Below are positions 16,661 to 25,250 of a DNA stretch of 48,500 nt, in pieces; positions within the stretch are counted from its first letter, which is position 1; the number at the start of each line of letters is the position of its first letter. The position numbers were made by a program, and so were the translations under genes. The stretch spans positions 1 through 48,500 of the forward strand of contig LFSC01000022.1 of assembly GCA_001512505.1 (NCBI GenBank), in the 5' to 3' direction. Under the pieces are notes generated by a model, which was given only the letters and a program-made list of their open reading frames with translations, made no database searches and had not been told where the DNA came from. The DNA comes from Clostridiaceae bacterium DTU079. GTDB lineage: Bacteria > Bacillota > Clostridia > Acetivibrionales > Acetivibrionaceae.

Positions 16661-17878
16661 TTATGCAGCAACCCCTAATTTGGCAATTACATGATCAAGA
16701 CTTACCCCTTTTTCTGCACAAGAGTATGCAAACTTGGCAATACAGACCATATATTGTTTGCGGAAATACCCTATGGTATCTCCAATGGTCTCAAGTTTCA
16801 AGGTTCTCTTTTTAGAGACCCTGAAGAGCTCAAGGAAAGTATAGGTCATAAAGACCATACTCCAGAAACGCTTTATTGAAGTTAATGATTTAACCTGGTA
16901 TTCGTCAAATCCTAATGAGTTTTTATGATACCGGTAGCTTACTTCAATATCCCAGCGGTTCTGGTAATATCCAATAATAGTGGAGGTGGTTAGGCTTACA
17001 TCGTTACTTACGATAAATGCTGGTGTGTCACAAAGATCTTTTTTGCTCCAACATATAAGAATTACGGCATTCTCAAGATTATTGATTTTACCTTCATATC
17101 TGTATACGTAATAGTTATCGTCTCCTGCTGTAACTGTGCAGGTTTCGTTACTACGTATATGCGTGGCAAATTCTTTGACATTGGTCTTAATGCCGCTTGG
17201 GTAAATCACACGATTGGATTTTATTCTCCCAATGGTATGATACCCTCTCTTAAGAGCATGAAGCATCAATTTTCCTGATGTATACCAAGCATCTACAAGT
17301 AAGTACGTAGTTTCTGTAACAGGCATAAATTCATCAATCAGTTGCATTGCCAACTGCTGCTTATTCTTAAAAAGCTTCTTGGATTTTTGTCCAAAGAACT
17401 GCTTTCTAAGATAGAGCTTAAAGTTAAGTGGTAAGGAGTACTCGGAGATTTTGTAATGGGAAGTAACCACACAGTGAGACCACATGGTCTTACCATCACT
17501 GTGAGAATGATGATAGTCGAGGCCTTCGATTTTCTTAGTAGAATTGTCTTTTTTACTCAAAGAGTCATCTACTATGAGAAAACCTACAGTATCCTCAGAT
17601 ACATTCTCACGAATGGTTTTAAGAGAATGATTTATTCTCTTGTAATCTACGTATTCGTTACTCCATTTATATTCTCCAAGGAACCTTGAGCCACTACTAC
17701 GGTTCCGGTTACAGGTAAGCCTTGAATAGACATTAGAAATATTCTTGTTTCCCTCGGTGGTTATTATGCCTGAAACCATATTAGCCATATGGTTCTCCAA
17801 AGCTCTAGAAATAGGCAACTTTAGCATATTTATATAATTGATTACTTCTTGGCTTTGTTCTATTATTATATCAGGCAT
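16661..17878 (-). CDS. DDE transposase (IS4 superfamily, IS701-like)
   Basis: Cuts and joins the element ends. The 405 residues contain the DDE catalytic set of RNase-H-fold transposases: FLIVDDSLSKKDN (first Asp, near residue 103), TYLLVDAWYTSGKLML (second Asp, near residue 200) and YYQNRWDIEVSYRYHKNSLG with the Y-x2-R-W-x-I-E-x6-K signature (catalytic Glu, near residue 315). I cannot decide between the IS4 and IS701 families without a search. The frame is intact from ATG to stop, so the element could still be active. The coding start lies about 100 bases inside the right terminus. Confidence 0.92.
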   Translation of the reverse strand: MPDIIIEQSQEVINYINMLKLPISRALENHMANMVSGIITTEGNKNISNVYSRLTCNRNRSSGSRFLGEYKWSNEYVDYKRINHSLKTIRENVSEDTVGFLIVDDSLSKKDNSTKKIEGLDYHHSHSDGKTMWSHCVVTSHYKISEYSLPLNFKLYLRKQFFGQKSKKLFKNKQQLAMQLIDEFMPVTETTYLLVDAWYTSGKLMLHALKRGYHTIGRIKSNRVIYPSGIKTNVKEFATHIRSNETCTVTAGDDNYYVYRYEGKINNLENAVILICWSKKDLCDTPAFIVSNDVSLTTSTIIGYYQNRWDIEVSYRYHKNSLGFDEYQVKSLTSIKRFWSMVFMTYTFLELFRVSKKRTLKLETIGDTIGYFRKQYMVCIAKFAYSCAEKGVSLDHVIAKLGVAA

Positions 17879-17981
17879 AAGTTTGACCCCCGTGGAAATA
17901 GTTTTTTTCTTGTCAATTCAAAACTACCACATTTGGTCTGCTTATGCTTTTGTTTTGCCATTTTATTGATAATGCAATTTA

Positions 17982-18006
17982 TTACTTTTTAATGCACAAC
18001 ACTAAT
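17982..18006 (-). repeat. IS right inverted repeat
   Basis: The reverse complement starts ATTAGTG-TTGTGCA and pairs with the left end 16632-16656. Confidence 0.75.
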
Positions 18007-18205
18007 CCCATAATTCAAAATTTCAAAGATAGATGTCAATACATTCTATTTTTAAGACATTTTCGCTCCGATAATATCTATAAAGGTTCAATATAAGTAC
18101 ATAAATATAAGGAAGGTGGTTGATTACTCTTTATGTCAATAATTTTATATTAATTCTATAGCACCAAATTTTACTTTTAATAACAATATTTTTTCTTTGT
18201 TAGAT

Positions 18206-18234
18206 ATTTTATCAAATTCGACAACTTTTGTCTA
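18206..18234 (-). promoter_or_regulatory. promoter-like element, copy 3 of 3
   Basis: On the minus strand, TAGACA, 17 bases, TAAAAT. The spacer carries TTGTCGAA, a perfect match to the core Spo0A box TGTCGAA, and GACAA-AAG-TTGTC forms a dyad. It now reads toward the insertion sequence. Confidence 0.6.
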
Positions 18235-18306
18235 CATAAATTTACAAAAAAACTGCGAGATTCGAATGAACCTCTCTTAGATATTTATAAATATAGGATT
18301 GATCCG

Positions 18307-18330
18307 GGTTGGTACATAAAAATACCAACC
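18307..18330 (-). terminator. hairpin downstream of the aminotransferase gene
   Basis: GGTTGGTA pairs with TACCAACC around an eight-base A/T loop. It lies 23 bases after the aminotransferase stop codon, but no long T-run follows, so termination is uncertain. Confidence 0.45.
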
Positions 18331-18352
18331 TGTCCAACATTATTATATTATA

Positions 18353-19540
18353 TTACTTATTTAAGAACTTTTCAATTCTATTTAATCCTTCCGTGATATT
18401 CTCCATGGATGTTGCGTAAGAAAGTCTTACGTGAATGTCTGTACCAAAGCCTGAACCCGGTACTAATGCAACGTTTGCTTTTTCCAAAAGTACATCGGCA
18501 AAGCTGTCGGAACCCTTAATTACAACGCCACCCAGCTCTTTACCTATAAGCTTTGATATGTTCATCATTACATAAAAGGCACCGTTCGGCTTAATGCAGG
18601 ACAATCCGTTGATTGAATTTATCCTGTCAACCATGTAATCTCTTCTCTTTACAAACTCTGCAGCCATTATGTCTATTATCTCCTGCGGTCCTTCAAGAGC
18701 TGCAAGGGCTGCTTTCTGAGCTATTGAGTTCGGATTGGATGTAGCATGGCTCTGCACATTGCCCATGATTTTTGCGATTTGCTCGTTGGAAGCGGTATAA
18801 CCTATTCTCCATCCGGTCATGGCATAAGACTTGGAAACTCCGTTAACCACAATGGTAAGATCCTTTATCTTATCGTTGAAGGATGCTATGCTGACATGCT
18901 TGTATCCGTCATAAATCAGTTTTTCATAAATTTCATCGGAAACAATGTAAATCCCCTTGCTTACAGCCAGGTCTGCCACTGCTCTTAATTCTTCCTCGCT
19001 GTAAATCATACCTGTCGGGTTGCTGGGGCTGTTGATTATAATTGCCTTTGTCTTGTTGGTAATGGCTTTTTCCAGCTTATCTATTGTAAACTTGAAACCT
19101 TCTTCTTCCGTTGTATTGATGTACACCGGCACTGCATCAGCAAGCTTAACCATTTCCGGATAGCTAACCCATGCAGGATTTGTAATTATAACTTCATCGC
19201 CGGGATTGCAAATTGCCTGAAACGCATTAACCAAAGAGTGTTTTGCACCGTTGCTTATTACAATATTTGATGGCTTGTAGTCAAGCCCGTTATCCCTTTT
19301 AAATTTATTGCATATTGCCTGCTTTAATTCCAAAGTACCGGAAGCAGGAGTATATTTTGTGAATCCCTCATCTATCGCTTTTTTTGCCGCTTCTTTTATA
19401 TGGGCAGGTGTATCAAAATCCGGCTCTCCCGCACCAAACCCGATTATATCTATACCTTCGGCCTTCATCTTTTTTGCTTTCGCATCTATGGCCAATGTTG
19501 ATGATGGACTAATTGAAAGAGCCTTAGTTGAAAGTTCCAT
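18353..19540 (-). CDS. aspartate-type aminotransferase (class I/II, PLP)
   Basis: A 395-residue fold-type I pyridoxal-phosphate enzyme that moves an amino group from an L-amino acid, most likely aspartate, to 2-oxoglutarate. Visible are IDIIGFGAGEPDFDTPAHI near the start, the NPSNPTG-like INSPSNPTGMIYSEEEL block, IVSDEIYEKLIYDG with the PLP-ring Asp, and VVNGVSKSYAMTGWRIGY with the Schiff-base Lys. The C-terminal VRLSYATSMENI has the carboxylate-binding Arg. I chose ATG at 19540 after GGAGGG; the seven-residue longer form has no binding site. It is a single gene with hairpins downstream. Confidence 0.93.
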   Translation of the reverse strand: MELSTKALSISPSSTLAIDAKAKKMKAEGIDIIGFGAGEPDFDTPAHIKEAAKKAIDEGFTKYTPASGTLELKQAICNKFKRDNGLDYKPSNIVISNGAKHSLVNAFQAICNPGDEVIITNPAWVSYPEMVKLADAVPVYINTTEEEGFKFTIDKLEKAITNKTKAIIINSPSNPTGMIYSEEELRAVADLAVSKGIYIVSDEIYEKLIYDGYKHVSIASFNDKIKDLTIVVNGVSKSYAMTGWRIGYTASNEQIAKIMGNVQSHATSNPNSIAQKAALAALEGPQEIIDIMAAEFVKRRDYMVDRINSINGLSCIKPNGAFYVMMNISKLIGKELGGVVIKGSDSFADVLLEKANVALVPGSGFGTDIHVRLSYATSMENITEGLNRIEKFLNK

Positions 19541-19732
19541 TTTTAACCCTCCAAATTTCAATTATTATGTTATCCATTTTAATATATTATATTCAATTAT
19601 GCAAGTTAATGATATGGAAAATGCAAAATTATTTTTAAATATTATTGTGACCCTGATATAAAGAATAATAATAAATCAAAATGCAAGTTCGATAATTGAT
19701 TGTTTCAATATAAAAGAAATTATTTACAATAA

Positions 19733-19765
19733 TAAAAAAACAGACCGAAGCAAAAACTCCGATCT
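19733..19765 (-). terminator. Rho-independent terminator after the dipeptidase gene
   Basis: On the minus strand, AGATCGGAG, loop TTTTTG, CTTCGGTCT, then a run of seven T after one G. It sits about 40 bases past the stop codon at 19805. Confidence 0.8.
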
Positions 19766-19804
19766 TTTTAGGAAGGTTAAAATGAAAAGCAAAAGCTTAA
19801 AATT

Positions 19805-20743
19805 TTATTTTAAAACTTCTTTAATTACCCTTAGAAAATTCCCGCCTGCAAACTTCTCTATATCCTGTGAAGAATAATTCAGCTTCGAAAGCTCGTCAAT
19901 TATCTTAATAATATCCTGAACTCCGTTAATTCCTTCCGGTAAGCTTTCAACACCGTCAAAATCAGCTCCAAGGCCAATATGATCCGTTCCGATAAGCCCT
20001 GAAATATATTCAATATGCCTTATTACATCAACAATGGAAGCATCTTTTGAATCCTTTAAAAAATCGGGATACAGGTTTATTCCTATTACTCCTCCGTTGT
20101 ATTTTACCGCATCTATTTGCTCGTCGGTTAAGTTTCTGCCATGGGAACACAGTTTTTTCGCATTTGAATGGGACACAATTACCGGTGCACCGGTACACTC
20201 CATCACATCCCAGAATCCTTTTTCCGAAATGTGCGAAAGGTCCACGAGCATTCCCAAATCATTCATCTCTCTTATGACCTTTTTTCCAAAGGGGGTCAGT
20301 CCGCCGCCGGATTCTCCGTCTTTTACACCGTCGGCAATTTCATTTCTGTAGTTCCATGTAAGGCAAATACTTCTTACCCCAAGCCTGTAAAGCATTCTTA
20401 AAACGCCCAGGTCTCCCTGAAGAGCATCTCCGCCTTCGATGGAAAGCACTGCAGCAATTTTATTTTCCCCTACGGCTCTCATTATATCATTGTAATTACA
20501 ACATAACATTATATCGTCCTTATTAATTTCGATCTGCCTGTAAAACTCGTCTATAATCTGAAGTGCTCTTTTTAAAGCATAAGCCTGGCAATAGGCCGGG
20601 TCAATAAAGGCTGCAAAAAACTGAACAGCGCTGCCTAAAGATCTTTGTCTTTCTATATCAATATGACAATTATTCTTATTAAGGTTTTCACCGTTTTCCA
20701 TTATTTTTGTGATTGTATCGCAATGGGCATCAACAATAATCAT
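19805..20743 (-). CDS. membrane dipeptidase (peptidase family M19)
   Basis: A 312-residue zinc dipeptidase of the renal dipeptidase family, which cleaves dipeptides including D-amino-acid-containing ones. The first zinc site is IVDAHCDTI (His 7, Asp 9), the bridging Glu is in AVLSIEGGDAL (near residue 104), and further metal ligands are in VDLSHISEKGFWDV and APVIVSHSNAKKLCSHGRNLTDEQ. TDHIGLGADFDGV near residue 262 carries the Asp of the active site. There is no signal peptide, so it acts in the cytosol. It ends before a strong terminator and has its own promoter region. Confidence 0.92.
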   Translation of the reverse strand: MIIVDAHCDTITKIMENGENLNKNNCHIDIERQRSLGSAVQFFAAFIDPAYCQAYALKRALQIIDEFYRQIEINKDDIMLCCNYNDIMRAVGENKIAAVLSIEGGDALQGDLGVLRMLYRLGVRSICLTWNYRNEIADGVKDGESGGGLTPFGKKVIREMNDLGMLVDLSHISEKGFWDVMECTGAPVIVSHSNAKKLCSHGRNLTDEQIDAVKYNGGVIGINLYPDFLKDSKDASIVDVIRHIEYISGLIGTDHIGLGADFDGVESLPEGINGVQDIIKIIDELSKLNYSSQDIEKFAGGNFLRVIKEVLK

Positions 20744-20927
20744 CTTACACCTTCCGAAAATCCGATTTACTAAACATATATATAAGGTTTAGGCCTTTTT
20801 CTATTTTATCAAAAATTTCATTAATAATCTATGCAGTAATTTTATAATATATGTTATAATTGGTTTTAGCCAGCAGAGTTAAACTTAATATTTTCGGCAA
20901 ATTAAATATTAAGGAGAGAATACCCCT

Positions 20928-22049
20928 ATGTTCTACAAAGACAGAAAAATTCCTTATATTAAGTTCTTACCGATAATTGCAATATCATTAATCCTCTATA
21001 AGGTAATCAACAATACCGATGCACTTTTCGACGGAATAAAGTATGTATTTTCTTTATTGAGTTATCTGATATGGGGATTTGTTATTGCCTATTTTTTAAA
21101 CCCGGTTATGGTATTCATTGAAAAGAAGCTCAAAGTCCGAAGATTTATAAGCATATGTATAATTTATTTCCTGATTGCGGTTATACTTTTTGTTTGCATT
21201 ACTGTTATAACTCCGAGACTTGTTGAGAATGTAAAACAGCTGGTGGATAATATGCCTTCTTATATAGAAAATACCGAAGTTTTGGTGGAAAAAACCATTA
21301 ATGAGTTAAAACGTTTCGATAAATACAACATGGAAGAATTCGTGGAGCAAAAAGCTAACAAATTGCTGGACAAAACCAGTGAGCTTTTTGACACTTCAAT
21401 AAACTTTGTATTTAAAAAGACTATGGATATAACTTCAACTTTGTTTAAATTCTTTTTCGGCTTACTTATCGCTATATATTTCTTAAACGATAAAGAAAAG
21501 CTGATAAAGTATATAAAGAAGCTCCTTTACGCCGTATTTGACAAAAAAACGGCCTATATGCTCATTTCTACAGGCTCAAGGGTTAATTTCGTTTTCTCCA
21601 GATTTATTCTGGGAAAAACCATAGATTCATTAATAATTGGCGGTATATGCTTTTTATTCCTTTCAATATTCCGAATGCCCTTCCCTTTGCTAATCAGTCT
21701 CATTGTAGGAATAACCAACATGATTCCCTACGTGGGACCGTTTATTGGGGCTATTCCGTCAATAGTTATCACCCTTTTTGTTAGTCCGATTAAAGCCGTT
21801 TGGCTTGCTGTTTTCATCTTGATATTGCAGCAATTTGACGGTTGGTATTTGGGTCCTAAGATAATAGGAGATCAGGTGGGTATAAGTCCGCTTCTCATAA
21901 TTACTGCAATTACCATAGGGGGAGGAGTTTATAGAATTGTCGGTATATTCGTTGCAGTACCGCTTTTCGCTCTTATAAAGATGTTCCTTGACGAATACGT
22001 GGAAAAACGCCTTAAGGCACAAAATATCGAAATAGACGAAATTAAGTAG
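20928..22049 (+). CDS. AI-2E family transporter (PerM/YtvI-like)
   Basis: A 373-residue inner-membrane protein with about eight helices: two N-terminal (FLPIIAISLILYKVI, LLSYLIWGFVIAYFLNPVMVFI), then RRFISICIIYFLIAVILFVCITVI, a long extracytoplasmic helical segment (about 95-165), and a C-terminal bundle with FILGKTIDSLIIGGICFLFL, the conserved LIVGITNMIPYVGPFIGAIPS motif, and LQQFDGWYLGPKIIGDQVGISPLLIITAITIGG. These two motifs define the AI-2E exporter family; real substrates differ and cannot be told here. The start follows AAGGAGAG. The gene is alone on the plus strand and ends at a shared terminator. Confidence 0.93.
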   Translation: MFYKDRKIPYIKFLPIIAISLILYKVINNTDALFDGIKYVFSLLSYLIWGFVIAYFLNPVMVFIEKKLKVRRFISICIIYFLIAVILFVCITVITPRLVENVKQLVDNMPSYIENTEVLVEKTINELKRFDKYNMEEFVEQKANKLLDKTSELFDTSINFVFKKTMDITSTLFKFFFGLLIAIYFLNDKEKLIKYIKKLLYAVFDKKTAYMLISTGSRVNFVFSRFILGKTIDSLIIGGICFLFLSIFRMPFPLLISLIVGITNMIPYVGPFIGAIPSIVITLFVSPIKAVWLAVFILILQQFDGWYLGPKIIGDQVGISPLLIITAITIGGGVYRIVGIFVAVPLFALIKMFLDEYVEKRLKAQNIEIDEIK

Positions 22050-22110
22050 CATCCGCTATATGATTCACTTATACTTTAATTTAGGCACAAGAATCCAGGT
22101 ACAACCAGGT

Positions 22111-22164
22111 AAATAAAATATTCCAGAAACTTGCGAAACTAAAGTTTCCGGAATATTTTTATTT
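22111..22164. terminator. bidirectional terminator
   Basis: A long stem: AAATAAAATATTCC-GAAACTT pairs with AAGTTTC-GGAATATTTTTATTT, with one mismatch and a nine-base loop. A- and T-rich arms on both sides suit ending both the plus-strand transporter gene and the minus-strand radC transcript. Confidence 0.8.
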
Positions 22165-22171
22165 ACCGTAT

Positions 22172-22837
22172 TCATAAAAGTCCCCGCTCTGCAAAGCTCA
22201 CATATTTGCCGCCGCATACGATAATATGATCCACCACTTTTATTGAAATGGCCTCAAGAGCTGCCACAATCTTTCTTGTGGCCTCAATATCCGCTGCTGA
22301 AGGACTCAAGCTGCCCCCAGGATGGTTGTGGGCCAAAATTACACTGTTGGCTTTATGCCTTAGTGCAGTTTCAACTATAAGCCTTGGATATACCGGGGAT
22401 TCGTTTATTGTTCCCTCGTGCACCATTTCGGCATAATTCACCCGGTTTTGTGAATCCAGACAAATAACATAAAACACCTCATATATTCTTCCCATAAACA
22501 GGGTGATTGCATACTGGCCGGCTTTTGATGAGCTGTTTAGTTCAGGCTTGTCCCTCCATTTGTCATTGAAATATCGCCTTGACAAATCGGGTATTAAGGA
22601 CAAGAGAAATGCAGAGTTTTCCCCTATTCCTGCCACTTTTTTGAGGTCCTCGGGGTCTGCTTCAAACACCCCGGACAAGGAGCCGAATTTATTTAAAAGT
22701 GCATGAGCAATTTCATTGGTATCCCTTCTCGGAATAGAAAAGAATAATAAAAGCTCTAACACCTGGTGCTGCTCGAAGCTGTCAAGACCCTCTTTTAAAA
22801 ATCTTTCCTTAAGTCTTTTCCTGTGTCCTTCATGCAC
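22172..22837 (-). CDS. radC: RadC family JAB domain protein
   Basis: A 221-residue RadC-type protein. The N-terminal helix-hairpin-helix part (LLNKFGSLSGVFEADPEDLKKVAGIGENSAFLL) could bind DNA. The C-terminal JAB/MPN domain has an Ala/Glu-type metal site with the ILAHNHPGGSLSPSAADIEATR motif. Despite the name, a direct DNA-repair role is not established for the family. I chose the GTG at 22837, seven bases after GGAGG; the longer frame runs into the end of yraN and lacks a site. It lies last in the lepB-to-radC string. Confidence 0.93.
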   Translation of the reverse strand: MHEGHRKRLKERFLKEGLDSFEQHQVLELLLFFSIPRRDTNEIAHALLNKFGSLSGVFEADPEDLKKVAGIGENSAFLLSLIPDLSRRYFNDKWRDKPELNSSSKAGQYAITLFMGRIYEVFYVICLDSQNRVNYAEMVHEGTINESPVYPRLIVETALRHKANSVILAHNHPGGSLSPSAADIEATRKIVAALEAISIKVVDHIIVCGGKYVSFAERGLL

Positions 22838-22880
22838 AATTATTCCTCCTAACCCCAGGGATTTCGGTAAGAAAATCATG

Positions 22881-23264
22881 TCAAAAAGCATTCTTTATCA
22901 AGGAAACCTTCTTTATCCTTAGATCATTGTCTCCTTTTTCTATGTAAACCTCCACCACGTCAAACCTGATGTCCGCATTGTATATTTTCCTTTGCGCCAG
23001 ATATATTTGGGCCAGCTTTTTTATATTGTCCTGCTTTTTTCTGTTGACTGCCTCTCTTGGATAACCGTACTCTAAAGAGCTTCTGGTCTTGACTTCAACA
23101 AAACAAATATAGTTCATTTCCCGGGAAATTATGTCTATTTCGCCCAATCTCCTGTACCTGAAGTTCTTTTCCAATATTTCGTAGTTGTTCTTTTTCAGGT
23201 ATTCCTCCGCTATTTCTTCTCCTATTGCTCCGACAGATCTTTTATTATCGTCTTTTTTGTCCAT
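22881..23264 (-). CDS. yraN: YraN family nuclease-like protein (UPF0102)
   Basis: A 127-residue protein with a restriction-endonuclease-like fold. Typical marks are GAIGEEIAEEYLKKNNYEILEKNFR, GEIDIISREMNYICFVEVKTR (the D-x-n-E-V-K catalytic core, with R-x-G-E-I-D-I) and the following YGYPREAVNRKKQDNIKKLAQIYL. It probably acts on DNA; the exact role is unclear. I chose the ATG at 23264 after GGAG at six bases, which removes a 29-residue hydrophobic non-homologous start. It overlaps the FlhB-like gene upstream by 20 bases, so translation is coupled. Confidence 0.92.
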   Translation of the reverse strand: MDKKDDNKRSVGAIGEEIAEEYLKKNNYEILEKNFRYRRLGEIDIISREMNYICFVEVKTRSSLEYGYPREAVNRKKQDNIKKLAQIYLAQRKIYNADIRFDVVEVYIEKGDNDLRIKKVSLIKNAF

Positions 23265-23541
23265 ATTTATCTCCGTACCTTTTATCAATATCCCCGATGA
23301 AAACCAGTATCTGAGCCACAACCTCATACAGCTCCGGAGGAATTTCATCACCTACGTTAAAGGAGTTTAACGTATTTGCAAGCTCCTCATCCTCATAAAT
23401 GGGTATGTTGTGTTCCCGGGCCTTCTCCAATATTTTCTCGGCATTTTCGCCCTTTCCGATACCTATGATCTGAGGCGCGTTATTCTCTTCGGGAGAATAT
23501 TTTAGTGCCGCCACCTTTTTAATCTTCTTTTTCTGAAGCAT
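23245..23541 (-). CDS. FlhB-like C-terminal domain protein (YlqH type)
   Basis: A 98-residue protein equal to the cytoplasmic C-terminal part of the flagellar export switch FlhB: KVAALKYSPEENNAPQIIGIGKGENAEKILEKAREHNIPIYEDEELANTLNSFNVGDEIPPELYEVVAQILVFI. It lacks the membrane part and the self-cleaving NPTH site, as do the short B. subtilis YlqH-type proteins. It lies beside the FliK-like gene, and no flagellar operon is in view. It may interact with that protein. It overlaps yraN by 20 bases. Confidence 0.88.
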   Translation of the reverse strand: MLQKKKIKKVAALKYSPEENNAPQIIGIGKGENAEKILEKAREHNIPIYEDEELANTLNSFNVGDEIPPELYEVVAQILVFIGDIDKRYGDKYGQKRR

Positions 23542-23557
23542 TCAGTCCACCCCGGTT

Positions 23558-25210
23558 CTAAATTCTAAAGTCAATGACCTTTTTAGCCCTATTTAACTCA
23601 TTGTCCAAAACCTTATTAGCGTTTAAGATATTTACCTTCTCCTCAATAACCCTGTATTTAATGTCCACCAGCCTGTAGCCCATTTCCTGCAAGCTGTTAT
23701 AAAGCTCCTGAAATCTCTCCTTAAACAGGTCAATAACCTCCCGGTTTTCAAATCTCATGTTTAGGCTGATGTTTTTCTTGTTAATGCTTATCAAGGATTC
23801 CACCAGCCCCAGACTTTTTGTATCCAGGGACAAAAAAACCGTGACGTTTCCCGGATCGATTCTTTTTCTTTTGGAATCCCTTTTTAAAATATAAAGCTCT
23901 CCTGTTGTGCCGTTGTCCTTAATATTGAGAGGAATCTGCATATAAACGCTGTGCCGGTTAATGTCGTTTATAAATTCCATATTGCTCTTAAGGTTGTCAA
24001 TTCTAGAAAGTATATCCTCTTTTCCCGGTACCTTTGACGCCTCAAGGACTTTTGCCAGTGTGTCGAGCTTTTCATACATGCTTTTATAGATCTTTTTTAC
24101 ATCCATATCCTTTGTATCTTCACTGACACGCACAAACATTTTTTCAAAAGACCTGCGTATTTTATCGACATCGGTATCATGCTTTTCTGAAGGCTTGCTT
24201 TGAGCCAAAGCCTCATTCTCTACTTTTTCGTTCTTTTCATATAATTTTCTCAGCAAATTATCAAGGGCAGTTTTTACTTCCTTTGGATTGGAATTGTAGA
24301 GTTGTTCAAATTCCGGTTCATTGGATTTTAAATATTCGATAAGCTTATCCGGCTCAATATCGCCTTTTTCGTTGCTTATTGCAAATTCAGAAATTTTGTG
24401 TTTTATTGAAAGAATCAAATTTTTATTGATACTTAATCCTTCCGGTTCATTTTCGAAGATTTTGAAATAAGGCGCTGTTTGCTTTTCCACAGGTTGTTTT
24501 TCAGAAGTTGCATCCGAAGATTGAGGCTTTTGATTGATGCTTTCAGGATTTGCATCCAGGAAATCGGGATTGACAGGTTCATACTTTTGATCAATAGATT
24601 CAAGAGCTTTGGCAATGGAAGAAAGTAAGTTTTTATCGTCAATTCCAATAAGACTATCCATTATTTGTGTTAGGCTGGCTTCTATCTTTTCTCCGTTTGA
24701 GAGCCGGTTTAAACTTTGTATGGCTTTTTCCCCGGGACTTATACCCTTCGACACCAAAAACGCGGCTTTGTCAAAGGTTAAATCCTTAAATTTAACCACT
24801 GCATCCAAAACCTTCTTAATTGCTTCCTGGTCCAACGGGGTGTTGTTGTTTTTAAGCTCCGTTGCAGCTTCAATATTTCTTTTATCCGGCTTTAAACCCA
24901 GCTCCAATAGCTTATTTTTTATCTCTTCCTCAAGGCTCGGAATTTTTTGACCGATACTTTTTAACGTCTCCAAAAACAGGCGGTTTTCCGATTTATTCTT
25001 TAAAATGAATTCCACAATTTCTCCCTGCTTAATATCTACATAGGACATCATTGTGGCGTTCACAGTCTTGCCGTCAAACAGCTTTAACACAAGGTCATTG
25101 CCGGTAATCTCCATTACCTTTGCCCTGACAATATCTCCTACGTCAAGCCGTAGCATTATATCCGAAACACCAGTATTATTGGATAACTCAAAAGAACCTT
25201 CAATCCTCAA
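23558..25210 (-). CDS. FliK-like flagellar hook-length control protein (YlqG position)
   Basis: A 550-residue protein. The N-terminal 60 residues form a small beta-domain (LRLDVGDIVRAKVMEITGNDLVLKLFDGKTVNA). The middle is low-complexity and charged (Asn, Glu, Lys, Pro, with SINQKPQSSDATSEKQPVEKQ). The last 130 residues match the hook-length control C-terminal fold: MQIPLNIKDNGTTGELYILKRDSKR...VTVFLSLDTKSLGLVESLISI...RFENREVIDLFKERFQELYNSLQEMGY. The start is a TTG eight bases after AGGGGG. It sits between rnhB and the FlhB-like gene, the same order as ylqG in B. subtilis. Function outside flagella is unclear. Confidence 0.82.
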   Translation of the reverse strand: MRIEGSFELSNNTGVSDIMLRLDVGDIVRAKVMEITGNDLVLKLFDGKTVNATMMSYVDIKQGEIVEFILKNKSENRLFLETLKSIGQKIPSLEEEIKNKLLELGLKPDKRNIEAATELKNNNTPLDQEAIKKVLDAVVKFKDLTFDKAAFLVSKGISPGEKAIQSLNRLSNGEKIEASLTQIMDSLIGIDDKNLLSSIAKALESIDQKYEPVNPDFLDANPESINQKPQSSDATSEKQPVEKQTAPYFKIFENEPEGLSINKNLILSIKHKISEFAISNEKGDIEPDKLIEYLKSNEPEFEQLYNSNPKEVKTALDNLLRKLYEKNEKVENEALAQSKPSEKHDTDVDKIRRSFEKMFVRVSEDTKDMDVKKIYKSMYEKLDTLAKVLEASKVPGKEDILSRIDNLKSNMEFINDINRHSVYMQIPLNIKDNGTTGELYILKRDSKRKRIDPGNVTVFLSLDTKSLGLVESLISINKKNISLNMRFENREVIDLFKERFQELYNSLQEMGYRLVDIKYRVIEEKVNILNANKVLDNELNRAKKVIDFRI

Positions 25211-25250
25211 TTTTCATGCCCCCTGTATTCCCTATAACTGAAAATTGATT

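Larger units (their letters stand above)
16632..18006 (-). mobile_element. insertion sequence, about 1375 bp, IS4/IS701-like
   Basis: A complete element: one transposase gene bounded by imperfect 25-bp inverted repeats (21 of 25 positions match), 16632-16656 and 17982-18006. No matching short direct repeat was found at the outer edges, so the target duplication has been lost or the exact ends differ by a few bases. The element is inserted inside a duplicated segment: promoter-like copies 2 and 3 flank it. The intact gene and termini suggest a recent insertion. Confidence 0.85.
18007..18352. other. intergenic region with a stranded promoter
   Basis: No gene was found. It holds promoter-like element 3 facing the insertion sequence, with leader sequence resembling that of the lipoprotein gene 15378-16427, and a hairpin at 18307-18330. 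The gene once served by element 3 seems to have been lost. Confidence 0.5.

Noticed and set aside
16632-18006. Target-site duplication flanking the insertion sequence
   Set aside because: Flanks ATTAA on the left and CCCATA on the right do not match in any register tried; the outer edges of the inverted repeats are uncertain by a few bases.
18245-18275. tRNA-like GATTCGAATG text near the aminotransferase gene
   Set aside because: It matches only part of a T-loop and no cloverleaf can be formed around it.
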